Below, one piece after another: positions 24,336 through 38,334 of a DNA stretch of 64,000 nucleotides. The first letter of the stretch is position 1. Every line of letters starts with the position of its first letter. The notes beneath the pieces were generated by a model. It was not told the origin of the DNA. It made no database searches and saw nothing but the letters and a program-made list of their open reading frames with translations. Where the stretch lies: assembly GCA_963383645.1 (NCBI GenBank), contig OY726561.1:31414826-31478825 (forward strand), in the 5' to 3' direction. The position numbers were made by a program, and so were the translations under genes. Source of the DNA: Muscardinus avellanarius. Lineage: Eukaryota > Chordata > Mammalia > Rodentia > Gliridae.

Positions 24336-25237
24336 AAAGTATGGAGGGCTCTCTACTTGCCCATGTTTCCATAAGTGAATAGAGTTTGTTTGGATACAAA
24401 ACTTTCCCATCTATTTATCTGGAAAGAAAGACCTTGGACTAGAAGATAGCTTGGGGTAGCTTATCCTAACACATTACTTACAGAGATTATGCATTGCTTC
24501 CTACTCTCTGTGCTTGCACGCTACTGAATGTTTCCATGATGAATTACATGGGCATTTTACTTTATTCCGAATCAGTGCCAGAGATCAAAAAGCTGCTAGA
24601 GTCCTTTCCACAAGAATGCCTCTGAGGAAAGGATGAGTTATAGTGGCTCTCACCCAAGAGATGCCATGTTGTGCTGTATCACTTCTTATGACCCAATGGC
24701 TTGAAGCTTTGCCAAGCTAATTAGCTGGTATAGTGGCTGTTATATTAAGAGCCCAAGCAAGCCCAGAGAGGGCATTCTTTTAGTACTCAAGTGTGGTTTC
24801 ACTACTTATCTTACCCACAGAAAATGGTAAATGTCTTGTAATCACTAAAAACTTAGTATTTTCATGTAGACATTTTACAGCATTTTCAAAAGACCTTTTT
24901 GCCATTTTTTAACTTAAAAAATGTCCTTGCCCTTTAAGGAAGACATAGCTATTAGATCTTTGATTTTAAAATTCACTTTTATCAACTTCATAAATGTAAG
25001 TGAGCTTCTAATATGTTATTAAAAAGCACACAGAAGATATGGGAGATAAGCCTTTTATGAAGTAGAATAACCTATGATTTCTTTCTGCCTTACTTAAAAC
25101 ATTGCCAGTATTAGTTTTCCCCAGTAGTATGAAGTTTTCTTAATTTTATCATAGTTTTTAAATAATTTTCTTTAAACTATGAACAAATCCATATCCTTCT
25201 TTTTTTAAAATCAATTATCTTTCTAAGAGTGCCACCC
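24336..25237. other. Unique DNA, no gene seen
   Basis: Nothing recognised. Confidence 0.55.
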
Positions 25238-25425
25238 TTGCTGGGTGTGTTGGCATACTATTGTAATCCCAATACTTGGGAGTTTGAGATAGGGAGATTT
25301 CAGATTTCAGATTTAAGGCCACCCTCAGCAAGTGAGGGTGAAACCCTATTTCCAAATAAAGTGAAAAGGGGCTGGGGTGTTGTTCAGAGTTAGAATGTGT
25401 CTTGGTTCACATGGGTTCAAACAGA
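25238..25425 (+). mobile_element. B1-dID SINE, diverged
   Basis: Forward copy: GCTGGGTGTGTTGGCATACT, AATACTTGGGAGTTTGAGAT, AACCCTATTTCCAAATAAAG, GGGCTGGGGTGTTGTTCAGA. The tail becomes a long GAAA microsatellite. Confidence 0.87.
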
Positions 25426-25453
25426 AGAGAGAAAGAGAGAAAGAGAGAAAGAG

Positions 25454-25508
<55 letters not shown>

Positions 25509-25509
25509 G
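25426..25509. repeat. (GAAA)n microsatellite at a SINE tail
   Basis: About 84 bp of GAAA/GAGA units directly after the SINE. The frame read through it on the minus strand codes only a phenylalanine/leucine/serine repeat. Confidence 0.96.
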
Positions 25510-25956
25510 TCTTGGTGTCAAGGGGTTTTTGTTGTTGTTGTTCTGACATAAGTTAGGATTCCCCCATACCTTCCATCTCTTTGGGGATGATGGTGTTCTA
25601 GCTTCAGTGAAGGTAGGTGTGGAAGTGATACTCAGTCTAGAGCTCAGAGACCCAAAGTAATTTTTCTATGCTCCTTGATAACTCTCTCAGGGGAATTTAT
25701 TAAAGTTTGTTTGATTTTCAGAAGGCCATATTTAAAATTTATTTTAATATTTTTCCTTTAAATTATCTTTTAAGTTGAACAATATAAAGCTACTCTCTCT
25801 TGAAAAATAGTTTTAGTGTATAATTCAGAAAGGCTACTCCAAATACAAAGCTTTTAATTTGTATATTTTGTTATTTTTTATTGCTTTTATCAATTGTTTG
25901 GTTGAGCTGTGTTTATTTAATTATTTTTTATCATTTTTCATGTGAGTGTCAGTGGT
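25510..25956. other. Unique AT-rich DNA, no gene seen
   Basis: Nothing recognised. Confidence 0.55.
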
Positions 25957-26008
25957 TACTGGTGTTTGAACTCAAAGACTTTCTATCTTTGAGCTTCAAC
26001 CTCAGTCC

Positions 26009-26210
26009 TTTTTTTTTTTTTTTTTTTGTGGTACTGGGGTTCCTGGAAGCCCTTCTACCTCGGGGCTACACTCCCAGACCTATTTTTACATTTTTATTTG
26101 GAAACGGTCTCCTAAACCAGCGCACGCGCGGCTGGCTTCGAACCTGTGCGATCCTCCTGTCTCTGCCTCCCAAGCGCGGGGATTACAAGCGTGCGCCACC
26201 ACGCCCGGCT
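26009..26210 (-). mobile_element. B1-dID SINE (type II), first nested copy
   Basis: Complete, well preserved and CpG-rich: T run, GGTTCCTGGAAGCCCTTCTA, CTCCCAGACC, CAGCGCACGCGCGGCTGGCT, GTGCGCCACCACGCCCGGCT. Very like the copy at 6046-6246. Confidence 0.94.
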
Positions 26211-26237
26211 TATTTTTTGTTTTAAAACAGGGTCTCC

Positions 26238-26456
26238 GCCCAGCGTGGTGGCGCACGCTTGTAATCTCCGCGCTTGGGAGGTAGAGACAGGAGGATCACG
26301 TAGGTTCGAAGCCAGCCTCCCTGGCTTAAGAGACCCTGTTTCCAAATAAAATATAAAAAACTAGGTCTGGGAGTGTAGCCCAGAGGTAGAAGGGTTCTAT
26401 CCCCAGTACCATCAAAAAAACAAAAACAAACAAACAAACAAAAAAAAAAAACAAAA
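26238..26456 (+). mobile_element. B1-dID SINE (type II), second nested copy
   Basis: Complete forward copy, GCCCAGCGTGGTGGCGCACG to TCCCCAGTACCATC, then an (AAAC)n tail. Near-identical 14-bp duplication AAAACAGGGTCTCC (26224-26237) and AAAACAAGGTCTCC (26459-26472). With the previous copy it forms an inverted pair separated by 27 bp. Confidence 0.94.
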
Positions 26457-26639
26457 GAAAAACAAGGTCTCCCTAAGTTGCTAGGGAGCCTCCCTTATTG
26501 ACACTGTCCTCTAACCTGCAATCCTTCTTTCTCAGCTTCCCAAGACTGGAATTACAGTTGTGTGCCACCCTAGTCAGCCTGAATTCTATTATAAAGCTAC
26601 GTCTAGTTGCTAATTGCCTACAAATTTACTCATGGCCAA

Positions 26640-26735
26640 TGGTTTGTACATACCAAGTACTATTCAGAATATGTACCAAGTACTATTCAGTACTCATGGC
26701 CAACTATGTTCCAAGTACTATTCAGAAAATATTAG
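26640..26735. repeat. Short direct repeats CCAAGTACTATTCAG
   Basis: CCAAGTACTATTCAG occurs three times within ~70 bp (about 26653, 26676 and 26710) and CTCATGGCCAA twice. It looks like slippage or small tandem duplication inside the left part of the MIR relic. Confidence 0.9.
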
Positions 26736-28285
26736 GCATTTTAACTCATGTATTGCTCATGAAAAAATCTTAGGGAAATGTTACCGGCGGGTTCAGTCCT
26801 GTGGGGGGCAAGTCCACTATCAGTCGGGGGCCTCAGAAAGATGGGTCAAAAGGCAGGCGGCGTTCTGCAGATCCTTATCTGCAGCGGTTCTTGTCCCCTC
26901 TATGAATTCCTTAAGTTTTTAGTTACGACGCTTTGGAAAAAGAACCTGGGGTGGACAAAGGCTTCTTGAGCCAATGACACTTTATTATGAAAACCCCAAG
27001 AAATTTATACACTTCACCAGTAAAGTTAAGAGAAAGGGGGGAGGTCTTTCAGCTGGCTGTTGGCCTTTGAAGAATTAACTTCTGTTTCTCTCCAAGGTCT
27101 TGCAGATAAGCAGCTCCAGGTGGCAGCCTCCCAGGATAGTCAAGGCTTGGGAGCTTTTCAGGGGAATCTTCTTTAACTTTTCCTGGAACTTTCCATCTTT
27201 TGGGCTCAGTTCATATAGCGAGTGCGGGGAGATGTGGTGATTCAGTGTTGGCATCTTTTTAAATCTGAAAGCTTAAGCATACTCACAACACAGTTTGGCA
27301 GACAAAATATCACAAATAACACCACAAGGTTCTTAGTTCTAATTGTCAGATGTATTTCCTTAACTGCTGAGCACTCTTCTTTAAACAACAAGCCTATTAA
27401 AAGAATCCACTTCCCTGTCACAAACTCTCTGCAACCTGCTTCTAACTTTCTAATTCCTTTCTTTCCCAGTTGGGACTTTCTTATGATAAGCTCTTCTTCA
27501 TGCAAAAATACTTTTCTTACTCTTACGGTATTTCTTTTCCTTCATACATATATATATTTAGAATGTCTGTCCTTTATTTTGTAATATTCATTTTTAACTA
27601 TGCGGCCAGTTTTTTCTATCTCCTGGAGTGCTTACACTGAGGTAAAAGTTAACAGTCTTTTTCTTTGGGTCTATTGTATTCAGGCAGCTAAGTTGTTTCT
27701 TTAAGGTCACACACAAAGTTTTTCTCTGTCTCTAGGCAGGATTTCAAGGGTGAATAATTATTTTGAACTGAGCTACTTTTGCTGGAGTGATAGATAGTGA
27801 TGAAGATCGGAGGCCATTTGTGATTGCTGCAGCTGGGGTGCTTATCACAGTACCTGAATTCTGGCCAGTTTCTCATTATTGTTGAGCAGAGCCAAGGACG
27901 TTTAGACAAATTATTAGAAAGTTTATCTCCACGGACTCAGTTTCTTTTTATAGTCCTAATTTCACATCACTGGAGCAATTCGTGTAGAAAGTTAAAAGAA
28001 ATAATAGTGAAGGGTATCTAAAAGTGGGGGGTACTTTAACCAGAGACGATACCTCCTTCTCAGGGCGTTTTTGCCGATTAACTATGTGGAGTGGGGTTCT
28101 CAACACATAGATGCCGAGGCAGCAGGATGTCTTGGCAGGGAAATACTATTCCATCCCCAATTTTATAGACAAACTGAAGCCAGAGAGGTTACTTTCTTTG
28201 GTCAAATCATATAGCTAGTATACAGGATTTGAATTAGGTAGATTGGCTTGGGTTCCAGGGTCCAATTACTATGCTACACTGCCAT
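26700..28285 (-). mobile_element. MIR relic split by a solo LTR
   Basis: Reverse MIR pieces at 26700-26778 (CTATGTTCCAAGTACTATTC, AGGCATTTTAACTCATGTAT) and 28144-28285 (TACTATTCCATCCCCAATTT, TATAGACAAACTGAAGCCAG, ATATAGCTAGTATACAGGAT). Removing the LTR and one copy of GGGAAA gives one collinear MIR, which confirms the LTR edges. Confidence 0.8.
26779..28137 (-). mobile_element. Solo LTR of an endogenous retrovirus, 1359 bp
   Basis: The element starts TG (26779) and ends CA (28137) and is flanked by GGGAAA at 26773-26778 and 28138-28143, so it has canonical LTR ends and a 6-bp target duplication. Six base pairs is typical of class II (ERV2/ERVK-like) retroviruses. No internal region or second LTR is present, so it is a solo LTR left by recombination. 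Minus orientation is inferred from AATAAA at 26986-26981 and a CTATATGA TATA-like box near 27217-27210, leaving a long U3. At 1.36 kb it is unusually long for this class. It holds frames of up to 120 codons in which I recognise nothing. The retrovirus family cannot be named by eye. Confidence 0.85.
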
Positions 28286-28637
28286 GGCATGTGATGTTAG
28301 ATACAAAGATAGTAGGTCACATTCAGTTTGTCAATCTTTTCAGTAACTTCTCCTGTCTTGGTGAATCATATGCCCGAGTTTAGGAACCACAGTGACATAA
28401 TTCACTGAGGGTAAATTAGAGTGTTTCTTTCCCCTTACTGATATCTCGTCATATTTCTCTGAACTGGTTACTCACATCTTTAATTCTGATCCAGGGCTTG
28501 ATTTTGTTGTATGGCTCAGGTACTGAAGAGTTGGGTAGAGAAATAGTAACCAAGGTAGCCTCCCCAAATTGTAATGAAGACATTTTGTTCATTTCCTTCC
28601 TTATTATATAGATTTTAAGCTAGCCTCTCTCTTTCTC
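28286..28637. other. Unique DNA, no gene seen
   Basis: Nothing recognised. Confidence 0.5.
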
Positions 28638-28654
28638 TTTAAGCTTGCGTCTCC

Positions 28655-28717
<63 letters not shown>
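28638..28717. repeat. (CT)n microsatellite
   Basis: About 60 bp of perfect CT repeat preceded by imperfect CT/CTTT units. Confidence 0.97.
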
Positions 28718-28719
<2 letters not shown>

Positions 28720-30022
28720 CCCAATTACCTCTAAACACTTTCTGTCAAACTAAACACAATTTTAAATGTATTGCTCTCGTTAATGAGCCATTAGAAACCA
28801 TTAACACCTGCCCTTAAGTGGGTGAGTGCACCTAGCCACATGGAAGCCTTGGATAAAATAAACCTTTATATTCTATTTGTTTTGGTTGAACTTGTTAGCC
28901 TACAGCTATATTCTGATATAAAGTGACAGAATAAAATGACTTTTTGTAAGTCTCAAAGCTACAATCAGAGCTATGATACAGATCTTCCAATTAAAGTCAA
29001 CATTGCCTTTTGCAATTTTCACCTATTGATATGTTAACAGCTAATTCAAGAGCATAGCTTGTCACTTTCCACTTTAGGCCATGGTTTAAATTGTCACAAA
29101 AAGGAAGACACAATTCCTCCTGCCTCCCTTCCTGTCTATGTTCTTTCACAGGGCTGCAACTCATTTTATATTTAGATGTATGAAATCATCTTTCCTGTTT
29201 GCTTCAAGGAATCTTGTTCTGCTTTTTCTTTGCTTTAATAAGGTAAATATAATTGAAAAAATCTAGGGTTGGTATGGGGAAAAAAGCAAAAATAGAATTA
29301 TATAGAAAGGTTTGCTAGTTGGTAGAATAGTGAGACTAGAATAGCATGCAGGGATGAAGTATAATATTTTAATTCCAAGAATATAAATGGAATTAAGTTG
29401 TGATGTGTGTCATTTAATTATTAATATATAGACTTTGAGTTACAATTAAAATAGCATGGCATGGTACACTGCAAATCCACACTCACTATATGAATGTCAT
29501 GGACACATTTTATTTGTAGCAGTGTCCTAGCTAGACCAATCAATTTTATTGAAAGACATAAAAAATTAGAACTATAGCAAGTTGCAATTAATATATAATT
29601 TTAAAAGTATTTTTTATTTTAAACATTAATATTTTACTTGAAAACTGTTCTTGGTTTAATCTTATCGTTTCTAATTCTTATTCACTTAGCTACAATTTGA
29701 TTAGTACTTATATATGAGCTATTTGTCTAGGTAATAAGTAATTCTTGAATAAGACATAATTTAGACACCCAAAACTTACATTATGAGGAGGGTAAAAATA
29801 CCAAACAATTTACTGTATTTGACTGGACTATATGAAAGTACTGCTATTCAATCTATTTTTTTAACCTAGAAAATGTCATTTTGTATGAATAACTGATCAG
29901 AACCAGAATGAAATAACTATCACAATAGAAATGCAAACATCCACAGAAAAGTAAAATTAACTCAACTTCCTGTGAAAGGATATACAGAGGAAATGAAACT
30001 TTAACAACTTATAATAATTTAA
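28718..30022. other. Unique AT-rich DNA, no gene seen
   Basis: Nothing recognised. Confidence 0.55.
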
Positions 30023-30238
30023 AGCCAGGCATGGTGGTGTACCCTTGTAATCATAGCATTTGGGAAACTGAGACAGGAGGATCACAGTTTGCAGCGGCCT
30101 CAGCTACTTAGTGAAGCCCTTTGCAATTCAGTGAGATATTGTTTAAAAATAAAGAATAAAAAATAGGGCTGGGGGTGTAGCTCAGAGGTAGACTGCCCCT
30201 GGGTTCCATCTCCAGTACCACCCCCCCACCCCCCCCAG
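30023..30238 (+). mobile_element. B1-dID SINE (type I) with a C-rich tail
   Basis: Forward copy AGCCAGGCATGGTGGTGTAC to GGTTCCATCTCCAGTACCA. The ID half is close to consensus (GGGCTGGGGGTGTAGCTCAG). The usual A tail is replaced by a C-rich run at 30221-30236. Confidence 0.93.
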
Positions 30239-30245
30239 AGTTTGT

Positions 30246-30820
30246 GTTTTTTTTTTTTTTTTTTTTTTTAAGAATGAACTGTCAAGGGGCTATGAAAGCT
30301 TTGATATTTTATTCTTCCATTAGGGTTTCCCCATCTACATCATATGAGCCCACTTTGGCATCTCACTGTGGAGTCAGTTCTATGAACACAGCATCAGGAA
30401 TGGGAGGCAGGAAGGCCCAGATGGAGCAGGGCCCCAGATAAGAGTGAGCATCATGGGCACCCTGCTTATCTGTGGACAGGTGCCCTGGCAAAGAGTTAAT
30501 CACCTACCACGGCAGTATTCACAATGACCAGAAAATGTAGAGTGGGATGGCAACCATAAATATTGGTAAAAGTTTAATAGCAAGTTTTCTGAAAAGAAAG
30601 AGAAAAAGGAGCCATCTTGTACAGCTTTTGGCAATTTCCAGGACCAATTTCACACTACCAACCTGATGAGAGGGGAAGCAGAGCAAGGAAGAAATGCACG
30701 CATCCATCCGCTCTCAGGAGCAGAGCCAGTGGGAGCCCATGCAGTACATGCAAAGTGGTATTTTTCCTGAAAACGGTGGCCATTATGAGCCCTGGGCGAG
30801 ATAGAATGCTCAAATGAAAT
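30246..30820 (-). pseudogene. Possible retrocopy of an mRNA 3' end
   Basis: Read on the minus strand, this moderately GC-rich block ends with AATAAA (30313-30308), then about 38 bp later a 23-base A run (T run 30247-30269), as expected for a reverse-transcribed polyadenylated transcript. The 5' edge is uncertain and I find no target duplication. A minus frame at 30707-30519 ends in a hydrophobic stretch, but I recognise no protein. It could be mostly 3' UTR, a lncRNA copy, or chance. Confidence 0.35.
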
Positions 30821-34682
<3,862 letters not shown>

Positions 34683-34807
34683 GAGAGAGAATTAGAAATA
34701 GAAATGACTTGGGATGATTTTTAAATCCTGAATTGAGGTATGAAGTACTGTAGACTGTGATGACAGATATTAAATAAAAATAAAAATATTGTTAAAAACA
34801 CAATATA

Positions 34808-35003
34808 GGCTAGGCATGGTGGTGTATGCCTGTAATTCTAGTGCTTGAGAGACTAAGATAGGATTACCGATTCACAACCAGTTTCAGCAATTTAGTGAGA
34901 CCCTCAGGAACTTAATGATACCCTATTTCAATATAAAAAATAAAACAGGGTTTGGGGTATAGTTTGGAGATAGAATACCCTTGGGTTCAACCTCCAGCAT
35001 CAT
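34808..35003 (+). mobile_element. B1-dID SINE
   Basis: Forward copy from GGCTAGGCATGGTGGTGTAT to GGGTTCAACCTCCAGCATCA. Diverged. Confidence 0.88.
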
Positions 35004-35056
35004 CAAAACAAAACAAAGCAAAAAGCACATAAGATATGTTAAATAAAAATAATAGT

Positions 35057-35250
35057 AGCACTGGACTGGTGGCGCACTCCTGTAATCCCAGAATTTAAGA
35101 GACTGAGACAGGAGATTCAAAGCCAGCCTCAGCAATTTAGTGAAGCTGTCAGTAACATAGAAAGACCCTATTTCCAAAGAAAAATTGAGGTAGGGCTAGG
35201 GTATAGCTCAGAGGTAGAATACCCCTGGGTTTACTTCCTGGTAACAAATC
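35057..35250 (+). mobile_element. B1-dID SINE
   Basis: Second forward copy ~50 bp further on: ACTGGACTGGTGGCGCACTC to ACCCCTGGGTTTACTTCCTG. Small deletion near the B1 middle. Confidence 0.88.
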
Positions 35251-35494
35251 ATAAATAAGAACAATAATAAAGCGACAAATATAGTCTATGACTTGTTAGA
35301 TGGTAAAGACTAAAGAGAAGAAATAAGGAAAAAGAAAAAAATGCAAAAAATGATAAGAGAAGAAGGAAAAACAGATTCCAAATAATGCCAGAAAAGAGGG
35401 AGTGAGTTATAAGTTCACGTATCTGGGTTCTATTAGTTAATTAGACTTACCTTTAACTGATATTTAAAAACATGAAAATTACACATTTGTAGAG

Positions 35495-36180
35495 TACCAT
35501 ATGACACTTCAATATATACATTGTAAAGTTTGTATTAGGTTAAACAAATACAGCTCCTTAAGCCTTCATAATTTTCTCATGGACAAAATATTTCAAATTT
35601 TTTTCCAGTGTTTTGAAATATTGAGCACAATTGTTATCTGTAGTCACCCTACTATGTAGTGACCCATCAGAACTCCTTACTCCTTTCTACCTATAACTTA
35701 CTAACCATTGATCAACCTCCATCTCTCTCTTCCCTCTGTGCTCCCCAGCTTCTGGAAATCACTACCCTACTCCCAATGTCTAAGAAATCAAACTTTGTTT
35801 TTTAGGTTCCACAAGTGAATGAGTTTATGTGGCATTTGTTTTTCTTTGCATGCGTTATTTTTTAATATAACAATTTTCAGTTCCATTCATGTTCTCACAT
35901 GTTGGCAGTCTTTCATTAATTTTGTTAATTTCATTAATAATGTTATTAACTTTTTTCTGCACCCTTACATATAAAGGTAACCATGCAAGATTGTGTTATG
36001 ATTCTTCAGTTTACCTGGTGTCAATCCAACTTACTTAGTTAAATATCTTGTAGGTTATAAAAAGTTAAATCCAGTTAGACTAGTCCAAATAAGTTCTACT
36101 CCATTATGCATATATACTATATTTTACTTATCCATTTATCAGCTTGTGAATATTTTAATTTTTTTATTATTTGATGTAAA
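35495..36180 (-). mobile_element. L1M (L1MA/MB-like) 3' part, with an insert
   Basis: Reverse L1M landmarks in order: ATGACACTTCAATATATACA, GTTAAACAAATACAGCTCCT, TATCTGTAGTCACCCTACTA, TTCTGGAAATCACTACCCTA, TTCCACAAGTGAATGAGTTT, then after an interruption (35941-36092) CCATTATGCATATATACTAT and ACTTATCCATTTATCAGCTT. Decayed and non-coding. Confidence 0.75.
35941..36092. repeat. Unrecognised repeat, copy 1
   Basis: A 152-bp block (TGTTATTAACTTTTTTCTGC to GACTAGTCCAAATAA) that splits the L1M. A second copy lies at 37288-37428. I see no terminal inverted repeats and cannot assign a class. Confidence 0.8.
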
Positions 36181-36184
36181 TAGC

Positions 36185-36300
36185 ACAGAAGTAAACATGG
36201 CAAACATATTACGTTCATGGGTTATAAGAATCAATATTGTTAAAATGTCCTTACTGTCCAATATGGTCTAGAGCTTCAACAGAAGTCTCAAATATCTTTT
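36185..36300 (+). mobile_element. L1 ORF2 fragment in opposite orientation
   Basis: Forward L1 ORF2-like DNA: TTCATGGGTTATAAGAATCA, ATATTGTTAAAATGTCCTTA, CTGTCCAATATGGTC. It directly adjoins the reverse L1M piece, so the L1 copy is rearranged (5' inversion). Confidence 0.6.
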
Positions 36301-36321
36301 TGTAAAAAGAAAAATAATTTA

Positions 36322-36505
36322 TGCTGGGCATGGTGGTGCACCTTGTAATCCCAGCATTTGGGAGGCTGAGTGGACAGCCTCAGCTACTTAGTGAGGCCCT
36401 CCGCAACTTAGTGAGACCCTCTTACAAAATAAAGAATAAAAAACAGGTCAGGGGATGTAGCTCGGAGGTCAAATGCCCCTGGTTTCCATCCCCAGACCCA
36501 GAAAA
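36322..36505 (+). mobile_element. B1-dID SINE (type I), small internal deletion
   Basis: Forward copy: GCTGGGCATGGTGGTGCACC, deletion of about 25 bp after GGGAGGCTGAG, then GAGGCCCTCCGCAACTTAGT and ID half to CCATCCCCAGACCC. The tail leads into (AAT)n. Confidence 0.92.
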
Positions 36506-36507
36506 TA

Positions 36508-36517
36508 ATTAATAATA

Positions 36518-36553
<36 letters not shown>

Positions 36554-36555
36554 GA
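36508..36555. repeat. (AAT)n microsatellite at a SINE tail
   Basis: About 13 AAT units with small interruptions following the SINE tail. Confidence 0.93.
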
Positions 36556-36790
36556 TAATAATAATTTGTTCCAGTGAGTTCCATGAAATGTTAAATTCAG
36601 ATATTTGAAAAATATTGTAAAGAAAATTGTCTTTTACAATGTTAACTCTAAAAAAAAGAAAAGAAAAACACAATAAGCAACATATTTTATTTCTAAAATA
36701 GATTAGATTACATATTTTATAAAATATATACTACAATTATATATGAATATGAAGAAACCTAATTAATAAGCATAAAATTAAGCTGCCTCA

Positions 36791-37004
36791 TTTTTTGGTG
36801 GTACTACTAAGGAATGAACTCAGAGGCATACTTCCTTCGAGCTATACCTCTAGGCCAATTTTAATTTTTTATTTTTACAAAATAAAATCTCACTAAGTTG
36901 CAGAGAGCCTCATAAGGTTACTGAGGCTCTCTGCAAACCAGAAATCCTCCTGTATCAGCCTCCCAAGTACTGGGATTACAAGCATGTATCACCTCTCTCA
37001 GCCT
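36791..37004 (-). mobile_element. B1-dID SINE
   Basis: Reverse copy: TTTTTTGGTGGTACTACTAA, GAGCTATACCTCTAGGCC, TCTCACTAAGTTGCAGAGAG, AGTACTGGGATTACAAGCAT, CTCTCAGCC. Moderately diverged. Confidence 0.9.
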
Positions 37005-37106
37005 ACAATCAAACCTTTTGAAAAATATCTAATAGGGATTTACGTACAGTCCAGATAATACACAACTGTAGAAATTCCACATAAAAATCATTTTTTTCAA
37101 TGAAAT

Positions 37107-37205
37107 TATAGTTTTTAAAAAAATTTATTGGTGCATTGTAGTCATACATCTTAATGGAGTGCAAGATGATAGAGGTATACATGCACACATCACTCATTTA
37201 GCCCT
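37107..37205 (-). mobile_element. Short L1 3'-tail fragment
   Basis: Reverse tail: AAATTTATTGGTGCATTGTA, TCATACATCTTAATGGAGTG, ATACATGCACACATCACTCA. Only ~100 bp of 3' end remain. Confidence 0.85.
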
Positions 37206-37287
37206 TACTCAAGAATCCGAATATTGAAAAATCTGAAGATGAAGTTTGAGTTAAAGCTTCTACATGCATATAAATATGCAGAACTTT

Positions 37288-37428
37288 TGTTATTGACTTT
37301 TTTCTGCATCCTTACATATAAAGGCGACCATTCAAGATTGTGCTATGATTCTTCAGTTTACCTGGTGTCAATCCAACTATCTTTTAGGTTATAAAAAGTT
37401 AAATCCAGTTGGACTAGTCCAAATAAAG
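37288..37428. repeat. Unrecognised repeat, copy 2
   Basis: TGTTATTGACTTTTTTCTGC, ATGATTCTTCAGTTTACCTG, GTCAATCCAACTA, TATAAAAAGTTAAATCCAGT, GACTAGTCCAAATAA. Same order and orientation as 35941-36092, with an ~12-bp gap and about ten substitutions. Confidence 0.85.
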
Positions 37429-37569
37429 GTGATAAAATAGATTTTGTTATTACTAGGCTAATAGCAGTGTGATGGAATTTAAGAAATTATTTGCAACTAA
37501 AACTTGTAGGAACATTGACACATTTGGCAAAGTTTCTCAATCTTTCATACTTCATATTTAGAATAAATT

Positions 37570-37768
37570 AGACCTACTAAACATTTTTTTCTACCCTTCC
37601 TCCCTCCCTTCCTCCCTCCTTTCCTTTCTTCCTCTTTCTCTTGATAGGATGTTACCATTTTACTATATAGTCCAAATTGGTCAGTCTCAAACATCAAGTT
37701 TTAATAGATCCTCTGGCCACTGATTTCCAAATAGCTATGACTACAGGTATGCACAACTACAGTCTTAA
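37570..37768 (-). mobile_element. Old B1-like SINE half with CT-rich start
   Basis: After a CCTT-rich stretch, a decayed reverse B1/7SL-type sequence: GATAGGATGTTACCATTTTA, CAAATTGGTCAGTCTCAAAC, ATAGCTATGACTACAGGTAT. No ID half is seen. Confidence 0.55.
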
Positions 37769-37774
37769 TATACA

Positions 37775-37995
37775 GTTTTTTTAAGCTTTTTTTTCTTTTT
37801 TTTATTGGTTAACTGTAGTCATACATCTTAACAGGGTACAAATTGATAGAGGCATATATGCACACATTACCCAGATAGCCTTCCCCAATTCCCACCCCAT
37901 TTCCTCCCCTTCCATCCTTCTCATGTTTGGCTTAGAGATTGACTTTGATATGTTTGTTAATAAACATCATAAAATTTAGAGACAATGTATAGTGA
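37775..37995 (-). mobile_element. L1 3'-tail fragment
   Basis: Reverse tail: T-rich start, TTTATTGGTTAACTGTAGTC, ATGCACACATTACCCAGATA, CTTCTCATGTTTGGCTTAGA, CTTTGATATGTTTGTTAATA. Confidence 0.85.
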
Positions 37996-38334
37996 CACAG
38001 TAGTTCTAAGAGAAAATACTCTATAGTACTGTGCCTTCCTTTCCTTGCCCACCATACTAGGGTCCTAGACATAACAAACCTACCCTAAATTGGGCTCCAT
38101 ACACTAGTGGTAATTTTGATGTTAGAACTGTGGATGAAATGTGAGATTTTGTTGAATGTTTTAATGTAGACCATTATGCTGGGTCCACACACTCACCAGG
38201 CAAGGTGCCAAAAATGAAGGTCATAACTAAACAGTCATTTCCAAAAGACTCAAGTTCAGCACCATCCTATTATCTAGGAACAAATTTGGCTTTGCCATAC
38301 GGATGCTTTTGCATCAAAGAACAGGGATTTTTTT
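37996..38334. other. Unique DNA, no gene seen
   Basis: Nothing recognised. Confidence 0.5.

Larger units (their letters stand above)
25957..26577 (-). mobile_element. Old SINE carrying two younger SINEs
   Basis: Outer reverse SINE in three pieces: ID half 25957-26008 (ACTGGTGTTTGAACTCAAAG), linker 26211-26237 (TTTTAAAACAGGGTCTCC) and B1 half 26457-26577 (AAGGTCTCCCTAAGTTGCTA to TGCCACCCTAGTCAGCC). A reverse and a forward SINE fill the gaps. Confidence 0.85.
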
